A DNA stretch of 64,000 nt from Mercurialis annua (Eukaryota > Streptophyta > Magnoliopsida > Malpighiales > Euphorbiaceae): contig NC_065571.1 in assembly GCF_937616625.2 (NCBI RefSeq), forward strand, positions 53,925,651 through 53,989,650, read 5' to 3'. Positions 1 to 10,661 of this stretch are shown here, in pieces. How positions within the stretch are numbered: the first letter of the stretch is position 1; every line of letters starts with the position of its first letter. The position numbers and the translations under genes were made by a program. The notes below the pieces were generated by a model. It had not been told where the DNA came from, did not search any database, and saw nothing but the letters and a program-made list of their open reading frames with translations.

Positions 1-1400
1 ACTTCAAGTTCCAAGTTGGTAATAGTCGGGTTAACATCAGGTATCTGTCTAAGGCAACCTCGTATGAGTCCATCTGATTCCCCTGCAAAACTTGCTGAAG
101 GAAGTGAACAGGTCTGTAACGAACCTTTGGATGGAATAACTTTAAATTTCTTGCGTTGAGTAATGAAAGATAGGTCCGGATTAGGGAACGTAGCTTTCGA
201 GTTGATTGATAGGTTTTCTGAGTTTGTCTGACTGCTTTCACCCAATGAATTCCTGTGATTACTCTCTGCAACCACCATATCTGTAAACTGAGTCTCAGCT
301 ATATCCTTCCCAGTATCCTTTGACGATAATGAAGTGGTAGCAAACTGAGAACTGTTATTGTCTTTCATTCCTTGAGATTGTTCATCATCTGAATCCGAAG
401 AGGTAGAAAAAGAGACGTCACAGCTATTGTTCCACATGACAGGCATATCTGATTCCATAACATGAATATTAAAAACTTGATCATTAACAGTGACTGCAAA
501 ATCACTATCAATATGTTTCATAATCGTCGAAATAAGAACAAATCCGGAATCCATACGTTCCTTGCTAGATATCATTGGGTGAAGGGATACAACACCCCCA
601 ACTTTATCACCAATAAAAGTAAAAAATTGATCTTCCCAAGCAATTAAAGGAACACCCGAGATGTTAATCCAAATAAATCTTTCCCCTGACGAAAACAAAC
701 CATCCCAGGGAGAAATAGTCATGAAGAAGTCTGTAAGAGTAGGAAATATTTTCCTAAATTGTTCATTGTCCCCATGATTGAAAAAATTCAATAGAACATA
801 CTTTCCTCCAAGCAACGAAAAGGAATCATAAATAATCCCATGGTTCAGGAGATATGAAGCAATGTTGAGCAGGTCAGGTAAGGTTTTCACAGTAACAATT
901 GATGAACTAGGTATAGCAGAAGACCCTGATGGAACGAATTCAAAAGAACGCTTATCAACCACATTGGCATAGGATCGTGAATCTCTAACCGAAGGAATAA
1001 AAACATGCTTGGGACGATTGTCAATAACAGGTAATTGACGTTGCATGGGACTAGCTGCTGTAGGGTTAGGGTAACGAGAAAAATATGCTCTAATCCTCTT
1101 GGAACCAATAAAGACATTATTAAGTCTATATAATGAATCCAGAGCGTCTTGTTCAGGGTCTAGATGTAAAAATCCAAATCGTTTGTTGGATCGATTCTTC
1201 TTGCGAGCAATTGTAACCCTACCTCGGATATGGTATTTGGCAAAAGCCCTTTGTAAATCAGAATAAAACCATAATTCTGGAAAGTTTTCAAAGTAGAGGA
1301 CTTGAGTTTGTGTGGAGCGGTTTCCGGGAACAAATCTGGATGGAGGAGCTGCAGTATGGAGCGGCGGCTGGAGGGGGTGGGAGGGGTTCAGGGGAGGCAT
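1..1400 (-). CDS. LINE ORF1-type protein (RRM + DUF4283-like), partial
   Basis: An open frame of 466 codons starts at the ATG complementary to 1398-1400 and leaves the window at base 1 without a stop. I translated it completely and found no internal stop. After a Pro-rich start (MPPLNPSHPLQPP) comes an RRM-like domain at about residues 30-100, with an RNP2-like VLYFENFP and an RNP1-like NKRFGFLHL. Around residues 165-285 is the DUF4283-type region of plant LINE proteins (RFIWINISGVPLIAW, then FTFIGDKVGG). The C-terminal visible part is acidic and Ser-rich. In plant non-LTR elements this protein binds RNA ahead of the reverse transcriptase frame, which would lie left of the window. A host RNA-binding gene is the less likely alternative. 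Confidence 0.75.
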   Translation of the reverse strand, partial: MPPLNPSHPLQPPLHTAAPPSRFVPGNRSTQTQVLYFENFPELWFYSDLQRAFAKYHIRGRVTIARKKNRSNKRFGFLHLDPEQDALDSLYRLNNVFIGSKRIRAYFSRYPNPTAASPMQRQLPVIDNRPKHVFIPSVRDSRSYANVVDKRSFEFVPSGSSAIPSSSIVTVKTLPDLLNIASYLLNHGIIYDSFSLLGGKYVLLNFFNHGDNEQFRKIFPTLTDFFMTISPWDGLFSSGERFIWINISGVPLIAWEDQFFTFIGDKVGGVVSLHPMISSKERMDSGFVLISTIMKHIDSDFAVTVNDQVFNIHVMESDMPVMWNNSCDVSFSTSSDSDDEQSQGMKDNNSSQFATTSLSSKDTGKDIAETQFTDMVVAESNHRNSLGESSQTNSENLSINSKATFPNPDLSFITQRKKFKVIPSKGSLQTCSLPSASFAGESDGLIRGCLRQIPDVNPTITNLELE

Positions 1401-1445
1401 GACGGCCTAGGGTTTTTTTGCGAGTGTCCTATGAGAAAATATAAT
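1..1445 (-). mobile_element. LINE (non-LTR retrotransposon), 5' part
   Basis: The ORF1-type frame begins only about 40 bases inside the likely 5' end. The coding-like composition stops abruptly at an A/T homopolymer region (about 1441-1470). The element reads leftward, so its reverse transcriptase and poly(A) tail lie outside the window. The exact 5' boundary and target duplication cannot be set from one end. Confidence 0.6.
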
Positions 1446-1950
1446 TTTTTTTTTTTTAAAAAAAAAAAATGATTATAAATGATTAATATCTATATGCCGG
1501 TTCAAATTGGAATTAGTAGATGTATAATAAAGTATTCAGATAATAATGATTATAAAAAAGAAAACGAGAAATACCTCATGAATTAGACTATTCAGTTGAA
1601 TGTAAATGTGATTAAAATGATGGTTTAAAATTCTGAGGTTCCCTTAGAAATACGTAAGTTGGTCTAGGGTTGACTGGGCTTCAAGATGATGACAACGGAG
1701 ATATATTGTCAAATTTCCAAGAAATCAGTAGTGGTTTGGAAGTATTATAAGTTTCAATGGTCATGAGAAGGATTTAGCTGGATGGATCCCTTTTTCTAAT
1801 TTCCACACTACAATTACTATTTATTCTTCTTTTGAACATACTGTATGTAAAACCCCAGCTTTCCATGAAATAGATAAGAAAAATTAAAACAATGTGAAAA
1901 GACATATTATTCAATTAGAATGGCACGGAAAAAATATTAACTAAAAAATA
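1446..1950. other. Intergenic, AT-rich
   Basis: No gene, RNA or clear repeat was recognised here. It opens with oligo-T/oligo-A runs at the LINE boundary and is otherwise low-complexity AT-rich sequence. Confidence 0.5.
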
Positions 1951-1958
1951 AAACTTTA

Positions 1959-2148
1959 CCAATGGGGGTTGGTTCAAGTGGTAAGCGGCTTGATATCGCT
2001 TAAGCAAGGTCTCGGGTTCGAGTCCTTGTGAATGCAGAAAATTCCCACTGATAGACTCACCCACCATGCCAGATGCGCGACGCGGGTCGGATCCGGATTA
2101 GTCAGGGCGAAGTCTTGGAAACCGGATGTGCTTACAAAAAAAAAAAAA
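1959..2148 (+). mobile_element. tRNA-derived SINE (Au-SINE-like)
   Basis: The head is tRNA-like with a Pol III box A (TGGTTCAAGTGG, 1970-1981) and a perfect box B (GGTTCGAGTCC, 2015-2025). The tRNA-unrelated body contains CGGATCCGGATTAGTC-type sequence that I associate with the Au SINE family of angiosperms. It ends in a poly(A) tail of about 14 bases. The direct repeat AAACTTTA occurs at 1951-1958 and again at 2149-2156, right after the tail, as expected for a LINE-mobilised target duplication; because the tail itself is A, its exact length is ambiguous. The family name is from memory; the SINE call rests on the boxes, tail and repeats. Confidence 0.85.
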
Positions 2149-2156
2149 AAACTTTA

Positions 2157-5100
2157 ATGATTTTATTTCCATATCTTTATATTACAATAATGCATTACAT
2201 TTATTATTAAAAATATTATTAATTGATAGGTATGGATGATTGACTATAAATGAGTTAAAATATGACAATTCACACGCATATAAATATTTTAATTATAATA
2301 ATAATTAATAGATGATTGAACCCTTAAAGCATTTCCAATATAGTGTTATTTTTTATATTAAATTTGACATGAAAAATAAAATAAAATACTATAGTTAGCA
2401 TAACATTTAAATTTTTTCTTCAATACAAAAAATTGAAAAGAAGTTCTATAATTACTTATTGTGATAATTATCGCTTATTTTATTATATTTTTTACTTGAT
2501 AATTGTTTTAATTATATATTTCAAACAAAAATTGATGCTATTATTTTTTAATATAACAATGAACTTTTTAAAAAAGATTATTAAGAGAATCAATAAACTA
2601 TATAAATTTTTTTATTATATTGATGTATGATTTACTATATTAAAATCGTAAAATTAAAAACAAGAAGCACAAAACTAAAATGAAAAGAAGTTAAAAAGAA
2701 GAATGATGTATAGCCTACTATAATAAAATCGTAAAATTAAAATGAAAAAAAGTAAAAAAGAAGAAAAAATATGTCAAAATAATAAATTCAAAAAATTAAT
2801 TGTATTAAAATTGTGATTAATAAAAAAGTTAACTGAATATTGTAGTCAAGCATATGGTATAGTCAATGTTAAATTTAGTACATGAAATAGCATATGCTAA
2901 ATTTAGCACAAATTATAGCACAACATTGAAGAGTTACATTTTAAGAATTAATGTTAAATTATGGCTATTAACACTCTCCTTCAAATGCAATCGAGACTGA
3001 ACATCCTACTATCATTTGAAATTAAAATTATTTAAAATAAATACGCTCTAAATATATTAATTGTAGAAGATATTTTTATCTATTGATCTCTAATAAATTG
3101 TATAAACGCTGAACTAATTCAGTATTATTTTGTGTTTTTATCAAAAAGAAAAGAAGGAAGATGAAGCATGAAATTGAGTATAAATTCATCAATTTCTTAT
3201 ATTGCATGTTACGAATTGAAAATCAAGAACCAGAGAGTTAGATTCTTTGGACTGAAAAGGGACACAAAAGAACAAAGTCACAAAGAGGTAGTACGACTGA
3301 ATGAAACAATCATCAGTTAATATGTATTTAATGGTTATGTCGACAAGTATATTGAATTAAAAATAATATACGGGTGTATTAAAAATCAAAAATTTAAAAT
3401 CTCAAAAATCACTGACCCTGATTTTTTTTAATCTAATAGTAAAATATTCTAATTTTTACAATTTATTGCAATTCAATCTATATCTTTTAATTTTTATAAT
3501 AATAGTCAAATTGTATTTTCTGCTGCAATAATAATCAAATTGGTGAACAAATTTGTTATTTTCAATTAGGCTATTAATATTTTACAAGTGCTTTTTTTTT
3601 TCTTTTTCTTACATAGTGCTATTTTAATAAATACTGAATATATTAAAAGCTACAAAAAGTGAAAAAAAAACTCAAAACCGCCCAAAAATTGTCCATAAAA
3701 AGTGCAATTTGCTTTTTTTATTGCTTATTATTATAGAAAAATACAATTTAACTATTATTATAGAAATTAAAAAGTTTGAATTAAAGTGTAATAAATATTA
3801 GAAGTTGGATTTTTTTACCATTAGACCTATTTTAATAGCACACTGACATTAAAATACAATCAAGTTTTTTCTATGTCATATTTTGACTTTTAATTGTAAT
3901 GTGAAGCATCAAATTAAATTCTTTTTCAAAATAAATCTTTCATATTTAGCATATATTTTAAATAGTTTTTAATATTATAAATATATAAAAAAATCTTCTC
4001 CAAAATTTCAGAAAATAAACTAATACTTGTTTTATTGTTCAACCCGATATTTTAACAACTCGAAAATTTTAACGCTCCCGACTTCGCCGGCTTTTTCCCT
4101 GTCAACGCCAATGGGCCGGTCGTTGCTCGTCGTCCTTGGAGACGAACAAATCTGCTTGTTTCTGAAGACGAGCAAATATGACCGTCTTCTATGAAGAAGA
4201 CGAGAAGGTCATGAATAGTGGGTGTCAAGCTTCTTCGATTTTTTAAGTTTCGAACTGTTTTGGATTCTCATTAATAAAAAATTTATTTGAATTTCAAAAA
4301 AAAAAAGAACTAGTCAATTGGTTGTTAAATTTTTTAATTTATAAATTATGTATATTTATGTTTTTAGCAATATGAAATTATCTTAACAAATGCCAAATCT
4401 TAAAAAAACCAATTTAATAATGCTCCGAATTCTTTTTTCTTCTAATTTTAAGTTAATTTACTATAAATTTATCATGATAAAATACTCCTAGACATTAATC
4501 AATAATACTTCTAATACCAAATATACATTATTACTTGGAGCAAAAACTAATAATACTTAGAAAAAAATGAGAAATAAAAATTTACTAAAAGATGGATAAA
4601 TAAATGGGAAGTAATAGACACGCGCTTAAAAATGTAAATTTTGTAGGACGAATCTTCCAAATTGCCTGCTGGAAAGCACCCTAGAGTACAGACAGCCCTA
4701 ATTCACTTTCCACGACATCTTTGCAAGTTGGTCCTTTCTTTTGTCATTCTCAAATTAGGCACCTCCTTTCTTTTCTTTTCTTCCCAATCTTTACCATCTA
4801 ACTAAAATGATTACATTACTCCATTCATTTCACATAATATCTTTTTCATAAAGATAAAAATATTTTTTTTTTAATTTTTTTAATTATTTTTCTTGATTGT
4901 CGAAATATAAACATTTTATATTTTCCAATTACAGGATAAATTAAAGTGTATAATTCTATTTAGAAACTTTTGATTCAAATTTAACATGTATTACTATTAA
5001 ATATGGTAAAATCTAATATAGTATTTAGTTTCAGTTTTATTAACTTTACAATTTTCAAAATGAATTTTTATATTTAAAACAAACATGACAAATATTATGG

Positions 5101-6144
5101 ATAGAGGTACTACTATTTATTAAGATTCTTCATGTTTCTTTGGTATAAATGTCCAATTTTTAAGTATAAAACTCCATCCATGCGCTCTTAAATCTCTTAT
5201 AATTAATTTATAACGTTATTCATGCACATAAATAAAAGGAACATCATCTAATTATACTTAAAAGAATGCTTCAATAATTATATATTTCCTGAATATATAA
5301 TATGATGAGCTCTATTTTAAATAGAAAATCTTCTTGCAGTTATACCAAGAAATTTGAAATTATAATTAAATAACACACTCACATATATATATCTCTCTCT
5401 TTGTCTTATTTTGGACGAAATTATATACACAATAAGACAAATTATAAAATAATCCATATCTTAAATAAGGTGATTGATGAGCACAAAAGAAAAATACATT
5501 AAAACCCAAAATATTATAACAATGAAAGACATGCTTTTTCATATGTTTAATTACTTGTGATGGAACTAATTCGTCTTTGTCGTTGGAGGAAACGTTAGAA
5601 AGGTTTAATCAATAATATTTCATACTTGTACGTTATATATGATAATGATTTTAGAATAGAGATTCTTTTTTTTTTTTTGAGAAACTATTTTAGAAAAGAG
5701 TTTAAGAATTAGAAACCAGACGAAAATGACAGAAGTAAGTCCATTGATGTTATTTAACAACTAAACAAAAGGATCATTCCAGCCATTAAATTCGTGAAGC
5801 AGATTCTCATAAATTAGGCACGATCTAATATAATAGTATGAAAATACAAAGTCGTAATTTTTTATAATCACTATTTTTCACTTTTTTTTTAAAATCAAAA
5901 TTATATTATTAATCCGAATCAAAAGCGGTTACGTCAGTAAGAAATACCGGAAATTTGCTAAACCATTCCTGCTGACCTGACATAGAACGGGATGCTTGCG
6001 CTAACACTTAATTTTATGTTTTATATAACTAAAATCCTTTCTATAAATAAGAATTTTAGTTGAAAAAAAGTAAAATATATATAATATATAATATTTTAAA
6101 ATTCATGGAAAAACATTGACTTGAAAATTAAACGATTAAGATAA
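2157..6144. other. Intergenic, AT-rich, no gene seen
   Basis: About 4 kb of AT-rich DNA with many stop codons in all frames and homopolymer runs. It holds a foldback repeat at about 3430-3826 and a short GC-rich island at about 4073-4210. The small open frame at 2433-2630 is Ile/Tyr/Lys/Phe-rich, as random AT-rich DNA would be, and is not called a gene. Confidence 0.5.
3430..3826. repeat. Foldback (MITE-like) element
   Basis: The left arm (from TCTAATAGTAAAA, about 3432) and the reverse complement of the right arm (GTCTAATGGTAAAA, ending about 3826) align for roughly 100 bases. Both contain TTTTTAATTT(T/C)TATAATAATAG and AAATTGTATTTT. No coding capacity. Ends and target duplication could not be fixed, so the superfamily is open. 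Confidence 0.5.
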
Positions 6145-6146
6145 TA

Positions 6147-6420
6147 CTCCCTCCGTCCCAATATAATTGTCCATTTTGAGAATTTTTTTTATCCCAAAAC
6201 TCTTGTCCACTTTCAAAAAATAACAATTTTTGGACTCAACTTTCCTATATTAATTCTATTTAAAATCCACTAATAAATAAATTGAAAGTGGACCCTATAT
6301 TAAATAAGGATATGATAAAAAAAATAAAAAGAAATTATAAAATCCATAAATAATGATTGTTTTTTTAAAGTATATAATAAAAGTAAAGTGGACAATTTTA
6401 TTGGTCGACGGAGGGAGGAG
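6147..6420. mobile_element. Stowaway-type MITE (Tc1/mariner)
   Basis: The left end CTCCCTCCGTCCCA and the right end TCGACGGAGGGAGGAG form an inverted repeat; subterminal blocks (AATTGTCCATTTT / GTGGACAATTTTATT) pair too. TA dinucleotides flank both ends (6145-6146 and 6421-6422). The length of 274 bp, the TA target and the CTCCCTCC termini are the hallmarks of plant Stowaway elements. No transposase. Confidence 0.9.
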
Positions 6421-6422
6421 TA

Positions 6423-7402
6423 TTAACAAAAATAATTGAGACGGCACATTCCTTTTCATGCACGCATGAATGAAAATGATTGTAGTACGTGAAGAATAAC
6501 AATTAAAGACCGCGGATTTTCTAATTTTCTGGACGCCGGAGAATGGGTGATGGCGGTGGCGCCGGTGGTGGTGGTGGTTTTGGGACCACGTGATCCTGTA
6601 GGTTGGCTTGGATCCCCATAAAGATATGAGAGTATCTTTGGCTATAGGCCTCTGCACAAAAGGTCCCTACCATGTTTTGTGCACGAGGGGCCTCTCTGTT
6701 TCTATTTTAATGGCAGAGTGTGTTCATCATGAACAAGCATACTGCATTTTAACCAAATAAAACTACATCATTTCTGCCTTTACCAACTTTTTTGGTAAAC
6801 ATTCACCGTAAAATCTTTATGTTCAAACTGCAGATTTTTTATTCTTATATTCATAACTCGGTTGAAATAGTATGAGTTTAATTACCCAAAAACGATTCAA
6901 TTTTTTTTCCGGTTTATGACCTCATTTTTTAAAAAATTCAATTTTAACCTACTTTTTATTTTTACTTTAATTGTAACTATTTTTTTTAAATTAGAGTGAA
7001 AAGAAAGTTCAAATAAACTTAATTTTTGATATTTATTATAATAAAAATACAAATCCATTTGAAGTACTCCCTCCGTCCTACAAAAATAGGTTATCTTTCT
7101 ATTTTAGATGTCCCAAATTGATAGATATTTCTTAACTCTTGTTATTGGAGATGCATTTTAACTCTTGTTATTGGAGATGCCCTAAACAAGATTGACCTAA
7201 ACTTGACAAATTGATAGATATTTCTTAAATATTTTTTTGTAATCACAATTTTAATTATCTTATTAAATATTTTTTTAAAATATAATTTAGACCTTCTAAT
7301 GTGATAAGTTTGTAAATTAGACAAATATATCCAACTCTAAATTGAAATTTATTTTCGGGACATAATTTTTATTTTAAACTCAAATACCTTTTTGTAAACT
7401 GA
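6423..7402. other. Intergenic with truncated Stowaway end
   Basis: No gene recognised. A single Stowaway terminus (CTCCCTCCGTCC, from 7067) has no matching right end nearby, so it is a truncated copy. A 26-base tandem duplication (TAACTCTTGTTATTGGAGATGC core) lies at about 7134-7182. A GC-richer patch (about 6525-6690) contains Gly-coding GGT repeats but no credible exon. Confidence 0.5.
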
Positions 7403-8098
7403 GGCCGCACTTGGTTTGTTTTATAGCAATTTTCGGAAAATTAACTTTCGGGAAAGTATAGTTCCTAAGAAGTCAACTTCCCAAGAAACTTGATAAATGC
7501 TGCTTGTTTCGATTTTTATTTTCCGGAAAGTACAAAATTAATTTTAATATAATATATTATATTTTTAACTAAAAGATATAATTATCCTTTGATAATTTTT
7601 ATATTGTAACAAATAAATAATTTTTTAAATTGATCAATAAATAATTTAATTTTTACTTATTAACTCTTATTTTACGATTCAAGTACTATTTGAGAGAGTT
7701 TTTTAAATATTAAAATTTAAAAAATATACTTTTTAGTTTAATTTTATATAATATAAAAATTGTCCACAAGAATATTAAATATAAATATTTAATTTTATTA
7801 TAAATAATAATTATAAAATAATATAGCTATATTTTTGAAGTAAATAAAAATATTTTTTATACTAATTTTAAAAAAATATAAGGAAAGTGTTAAGGTTAAA
7901 TTAGGAAAATTCAACAAAATTGATAGGAAAATTCTATTTTTTTTGTTTTGTTAGGGAAGTTACTTTCTTAATCAAGGGGAAGTCAAACATCTAACTTCCC
8001 GAAAAGTACAATATATAAATTGAATTAAATAAATTTTTTTTGTAAATTTGCGGAAAGTATAATTTTCCTAATCTATTTACCCCAAACCAAGCGAGTTT
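7403..8098. mobile_element. Tourist/Harbinger-like MITE, copy 1
   Basis: The terminal repeats are GGCCGCACTTGGTT on the left and AACCAAGCGAGTTT on the right, flanked by TGA on both sides (7400-7402 and 8099-8101). Three-base target duplications are characteristic of PIF/Harbinger. Subterminal blocks repeat the motif TTCGGGAAAGTA / TTCCGGAAAGTAC. A sister copy with the same internal order lies at 60858-61526. Length 696 bp; no transposase domain was found, so it is non-autonomous. Confidence 0.75.
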
Positions 8099-8430
8099 TG
8101 AAATAAAACATCAGTCGTGTAAAATAATTAATTATTGAATCAAAAATTTATAAAAATAAATTCCAAAAACAGAAATAATATAGAGTTTTTTATATATATA
8201 ATTAAAAAAAAGGAGTATCCGTGGGAAGAGTTGAATACAGTAATATATTCAACTCTATTATACTAGCATCTAATGAACATTACAATACTAAGTCAGAAGA
8301 TAAATTAAGATAAAAAAAATATGTGTAAATAATACTATCTTTTTGAAGACATCACTTAAACAACAGTATGATAGCTATTAAGCTATGTAAAACTACATAC
8401 TTAAAGAAAATCATAATCATGATCATGCGA
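8099..8430. other. Intergenic, AT-rich
   Basis: No gene or recognisable element between the Tourist-like copy and the start of duplicated segment A. Confidence 0.4.
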
Positions 8431-9149
8431 ATTTCAATTAAAACATATAAAGGGACGAACATATCCCGAAATTAATTAAACAACATCATTGTTAGCTAGA
8501 TACTCCATCATCCATATGTAATTTTGTTTTCATAAACTGTCCATTGAGTAATTAATGTCCTTGTGAATCTTCATTAATTCAAGTACCATTACAAAAGCCT
8601 TAAATTTTTAGGAAATCGAAAATTTTACTTCGTTCGGTTTATAATATTTGTCGCATTTAATTTTAACACAAAAGTTAAAAAAATATATCTTAATTTATAG
8701 ACACTTTTACCAAATTATCTCTATCTTGAAACTTGTTAACTTTTACGGCTGCTATTTTTATTTGTGTTGTTATATCTTTTCAATAAATTAATTGGAGACA
8801 AACTTGAAAAAAAAATAGCAATTACTGCTTTTTTTAATATGTTAAAGTGACAAATATTATAAACCAAAAAAAAAAGAAATTCAAGTGCGACAAATATTAT
8901 GGATCAGAGAGAGTAATATATTTTGTATTTTCAAAATGAAATTTTAATTTTATATTTTATGTATGAAGTTATCCCTCTGTTCCAATTTTAAACACCAAAT
9001 AATTTTTCATTAAAAACGATGATGTTATGAATATACATTGTTCTGGTATTAACATCAATATTTTTTAACGGAAAATTACTCGATAAAAACCCTTTTTAAA
9101 AAAAATATAAAACATGCTAAATTTTAAAGATAACTGGACAATAAAAAAA

Positions 9150-9680
9150 GACTTAATCTCTAAAAATGTCTAACTTTTGCGTCTTGTGTTAAGTATTGCC
9201 AATTTGTTTAAAAAAATCATCTGATTTAGCCAATTTTATTATATATTTTTTTCAATGACTCGAACTGAATTTATTGTCCCCATGACATCCATATCACTTT
9301 CAACTCAGCAAATTAATTGACATGGCAACATCTCAAACCACTAACCTAATTTAACCAAACCAAATCCAACTAAATTAAATCAATTTAATAATTAATTATA
9401 AAACTCATACATATTTTAAAAATTAATATTTTTTAATTAATTTGTTGAATTGCAAAAGATCAAGTTGGTTTTGTGGTTTGAGATATTGTCATGTCAGCTA
9501 ATTTGCTGAATTGGAAGTAACATGAGTGGCATGGGACGAAAACGGTTCGATTAAAAAATGGCCGAAAAAGAAACAAAATATAGAAAAATTGGCTAAATCT
9601 AGTGATTTTAAAAGGTTTGACTGTTACTGACACAAAACGTAAAAATTATACATATTTTTTTTGTGATTAAGTGATTAAAA
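9150..9680. repeat. Foldback element shared by copies A and B
   Basis: Left motifs CTTAATCTCTAAAA, ATTTAGCCAATTTT, TCAGCAAATTAATTGACATG and CTCAAACCAC reappear inverted on the right as GTGGTTTGAG, CATGTCAGCTAATTTGCTGA, AAATTGGCTAAAT and GTGATTAAGTG. This gives a long imperfect hairpin of about 530 bases. The equivalent region in copy B is about 13630-14155. Boundaries are approximate and no clean target duplication was found. Confidence 0.6.
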
Positions 9681-9846
9681 AACGTGAAACACATAAATAT
9701 TTTCAACACTTAATTATGTTATGATTATTTTCCTAATTAAAGGTATATGTCTCCCTTGGTAGGTATGAAAACCTAACATATACTGTTTTGGCATGTGGGG
9801 ATGGCATGCTTAGTTGTTATCATGAAATTTAGTTCTTGATGGTATG

Positions 9847-10171
9847 TAGACCTGTTCATGGGCTTGGGTACCCGGTCCGTCCGCCCAGGCCCGTTCTCTT
9901 AGAGCCGGGCTTGGACACCAATTTTTGGTTCCAAGCCCGGCCCGAACCCGAAAAAAGCCCGATTTTCTGTGGGCGGGCTCGAACTTCTAATATTGTAAAA
10001 AAACAACGTAAGCCCGCCTAAGTTCGGCCTGAACCCGTAAAAATAGTGTATTAGGGCCGAGTTTGGGTAGAATATATAAATCCCGAACCGGACTTGGGCA
10101 GGCTGGGGCTTGCCTTTAAAAAAGTTAAGCCCGGTCCGAGCCCGCCCAAATCCAGCCCATGAACAGGTCTA
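9847..10171. mobile_element. hAT-type MITE (325 bp)
   Basis: Perfect 18-base terminal inverted repeats: TAGACCTGTTCATGGGCT at the left and its complement ending at 10171. The flanks are ATGGTATG (9839-9846) and ATGGTATA (10172-10179), an 8-bp target duplication with one mismatch, as in hAT elements. Copy B at about 14314 reads GATGGTATAGTACATC without interruption, which is the empty site. The element is GC-rich (repeated GCCCGG/CCGGGC blocks) in strong contrast to its surroundings; the 61-codon open frame over it is not a gene. Confidence 0.92.
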
Positions 10172-10466
10172 ATGGTATAGTACATCTAAATATTATGTGA
10201 AAGGAAATAATTTGTATGATTTGTATGCTTGTTTTGTCTGCTTTAATCATTGAGATTAATTTAACATAATTAATTAATTAATTATCAAAATAATAATAAT
10301 TAATTAGCTAGCCTAGCTAAATTTTTATGGTCCGGAGAGCTATACTGATTAAATATATTTAGCATGTTGCACAAGAATGTTAGAGATTACATTATGATTA
10401 TTATTTGTCAATCCTATTATTAATTTTCTATGGAATTGATATGTATATAAATATATTGAACGTACC

Positions 10467-10661
10467 TAATAAGAACTCAAAGTTGAGAGAATTTTATTGA
10501 ATAATCTCAAAACAATATTTGTTACAATGAATGATAACTGCTCTCAAGAGCTATTTATACAAGCTACAACTGAATCTTAACAAACAAGAAAACGCAGCAC
10601 CAAAAGCATGTGCAGCTTGTAACTAACTTGCTGAGCTGGCACTATGAGCTATATGGTATTA
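10467..10661 (-). repeat. Copia 3' LTR with TA..TA ends
   Basis: This 195-bp segment lies between duplicated segment A and the polypurine tract of the copia fragment, where the 3' LTR of a minus-oriented element belongs. On the minus strand it begins TAATACC and ends CTTATTA, a 5-bp TAATA/TATTA inverted repeat instead of TG..CA. The left boundary coincides exactly with the end of A/B homology. There is no second LTR to confirm it. Confidence 0.65.

Larger units (their letters stand above)
8431..10466 (+). repeat. Direct duplication, copy A
   Basis: From ATTTCAATTAAAACAT (8431) to TTGAACGTACC (10466) this is co-linear with 12669-14601. The intervening 2.2 kb is a copia fragment. Apart from two MITE insertions, one in each copy, the copies differ by substitutions and small indels. 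It contains a Stowaway-like inverted repeat (motif AATATTTGTCGC, about 8640 and 8885) and a foldback region (about 9150-9680), both also present in copy B and so older than the duplication. No gene inside. Confidence 0.9.

Noticed and set aside
887..1117. 76-codon minus-strand frame
   Set aside because: A shadow of the real LINE frame, which is open across the same bases in another phase.
1970..2030. A functional tRNA gene
   Set aside because: Pol III boxes are present but no proper acceptor stem closes the structure. The segment continues into a SINE body with an A-tail and a flanking direct repeat.
6295..6657. 120-codon minus-strand frame
   Set aside because: It overlaps a Stowaway MITE and a GC patch; His-rich and Ile/Phe-rich composition, no domain or splice support.
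9836..10021. 61-codon Pro/Arg-rich frame
   Set aside because: Lies within the GC-rich hAT MITE; absent from the duplicated copy B.
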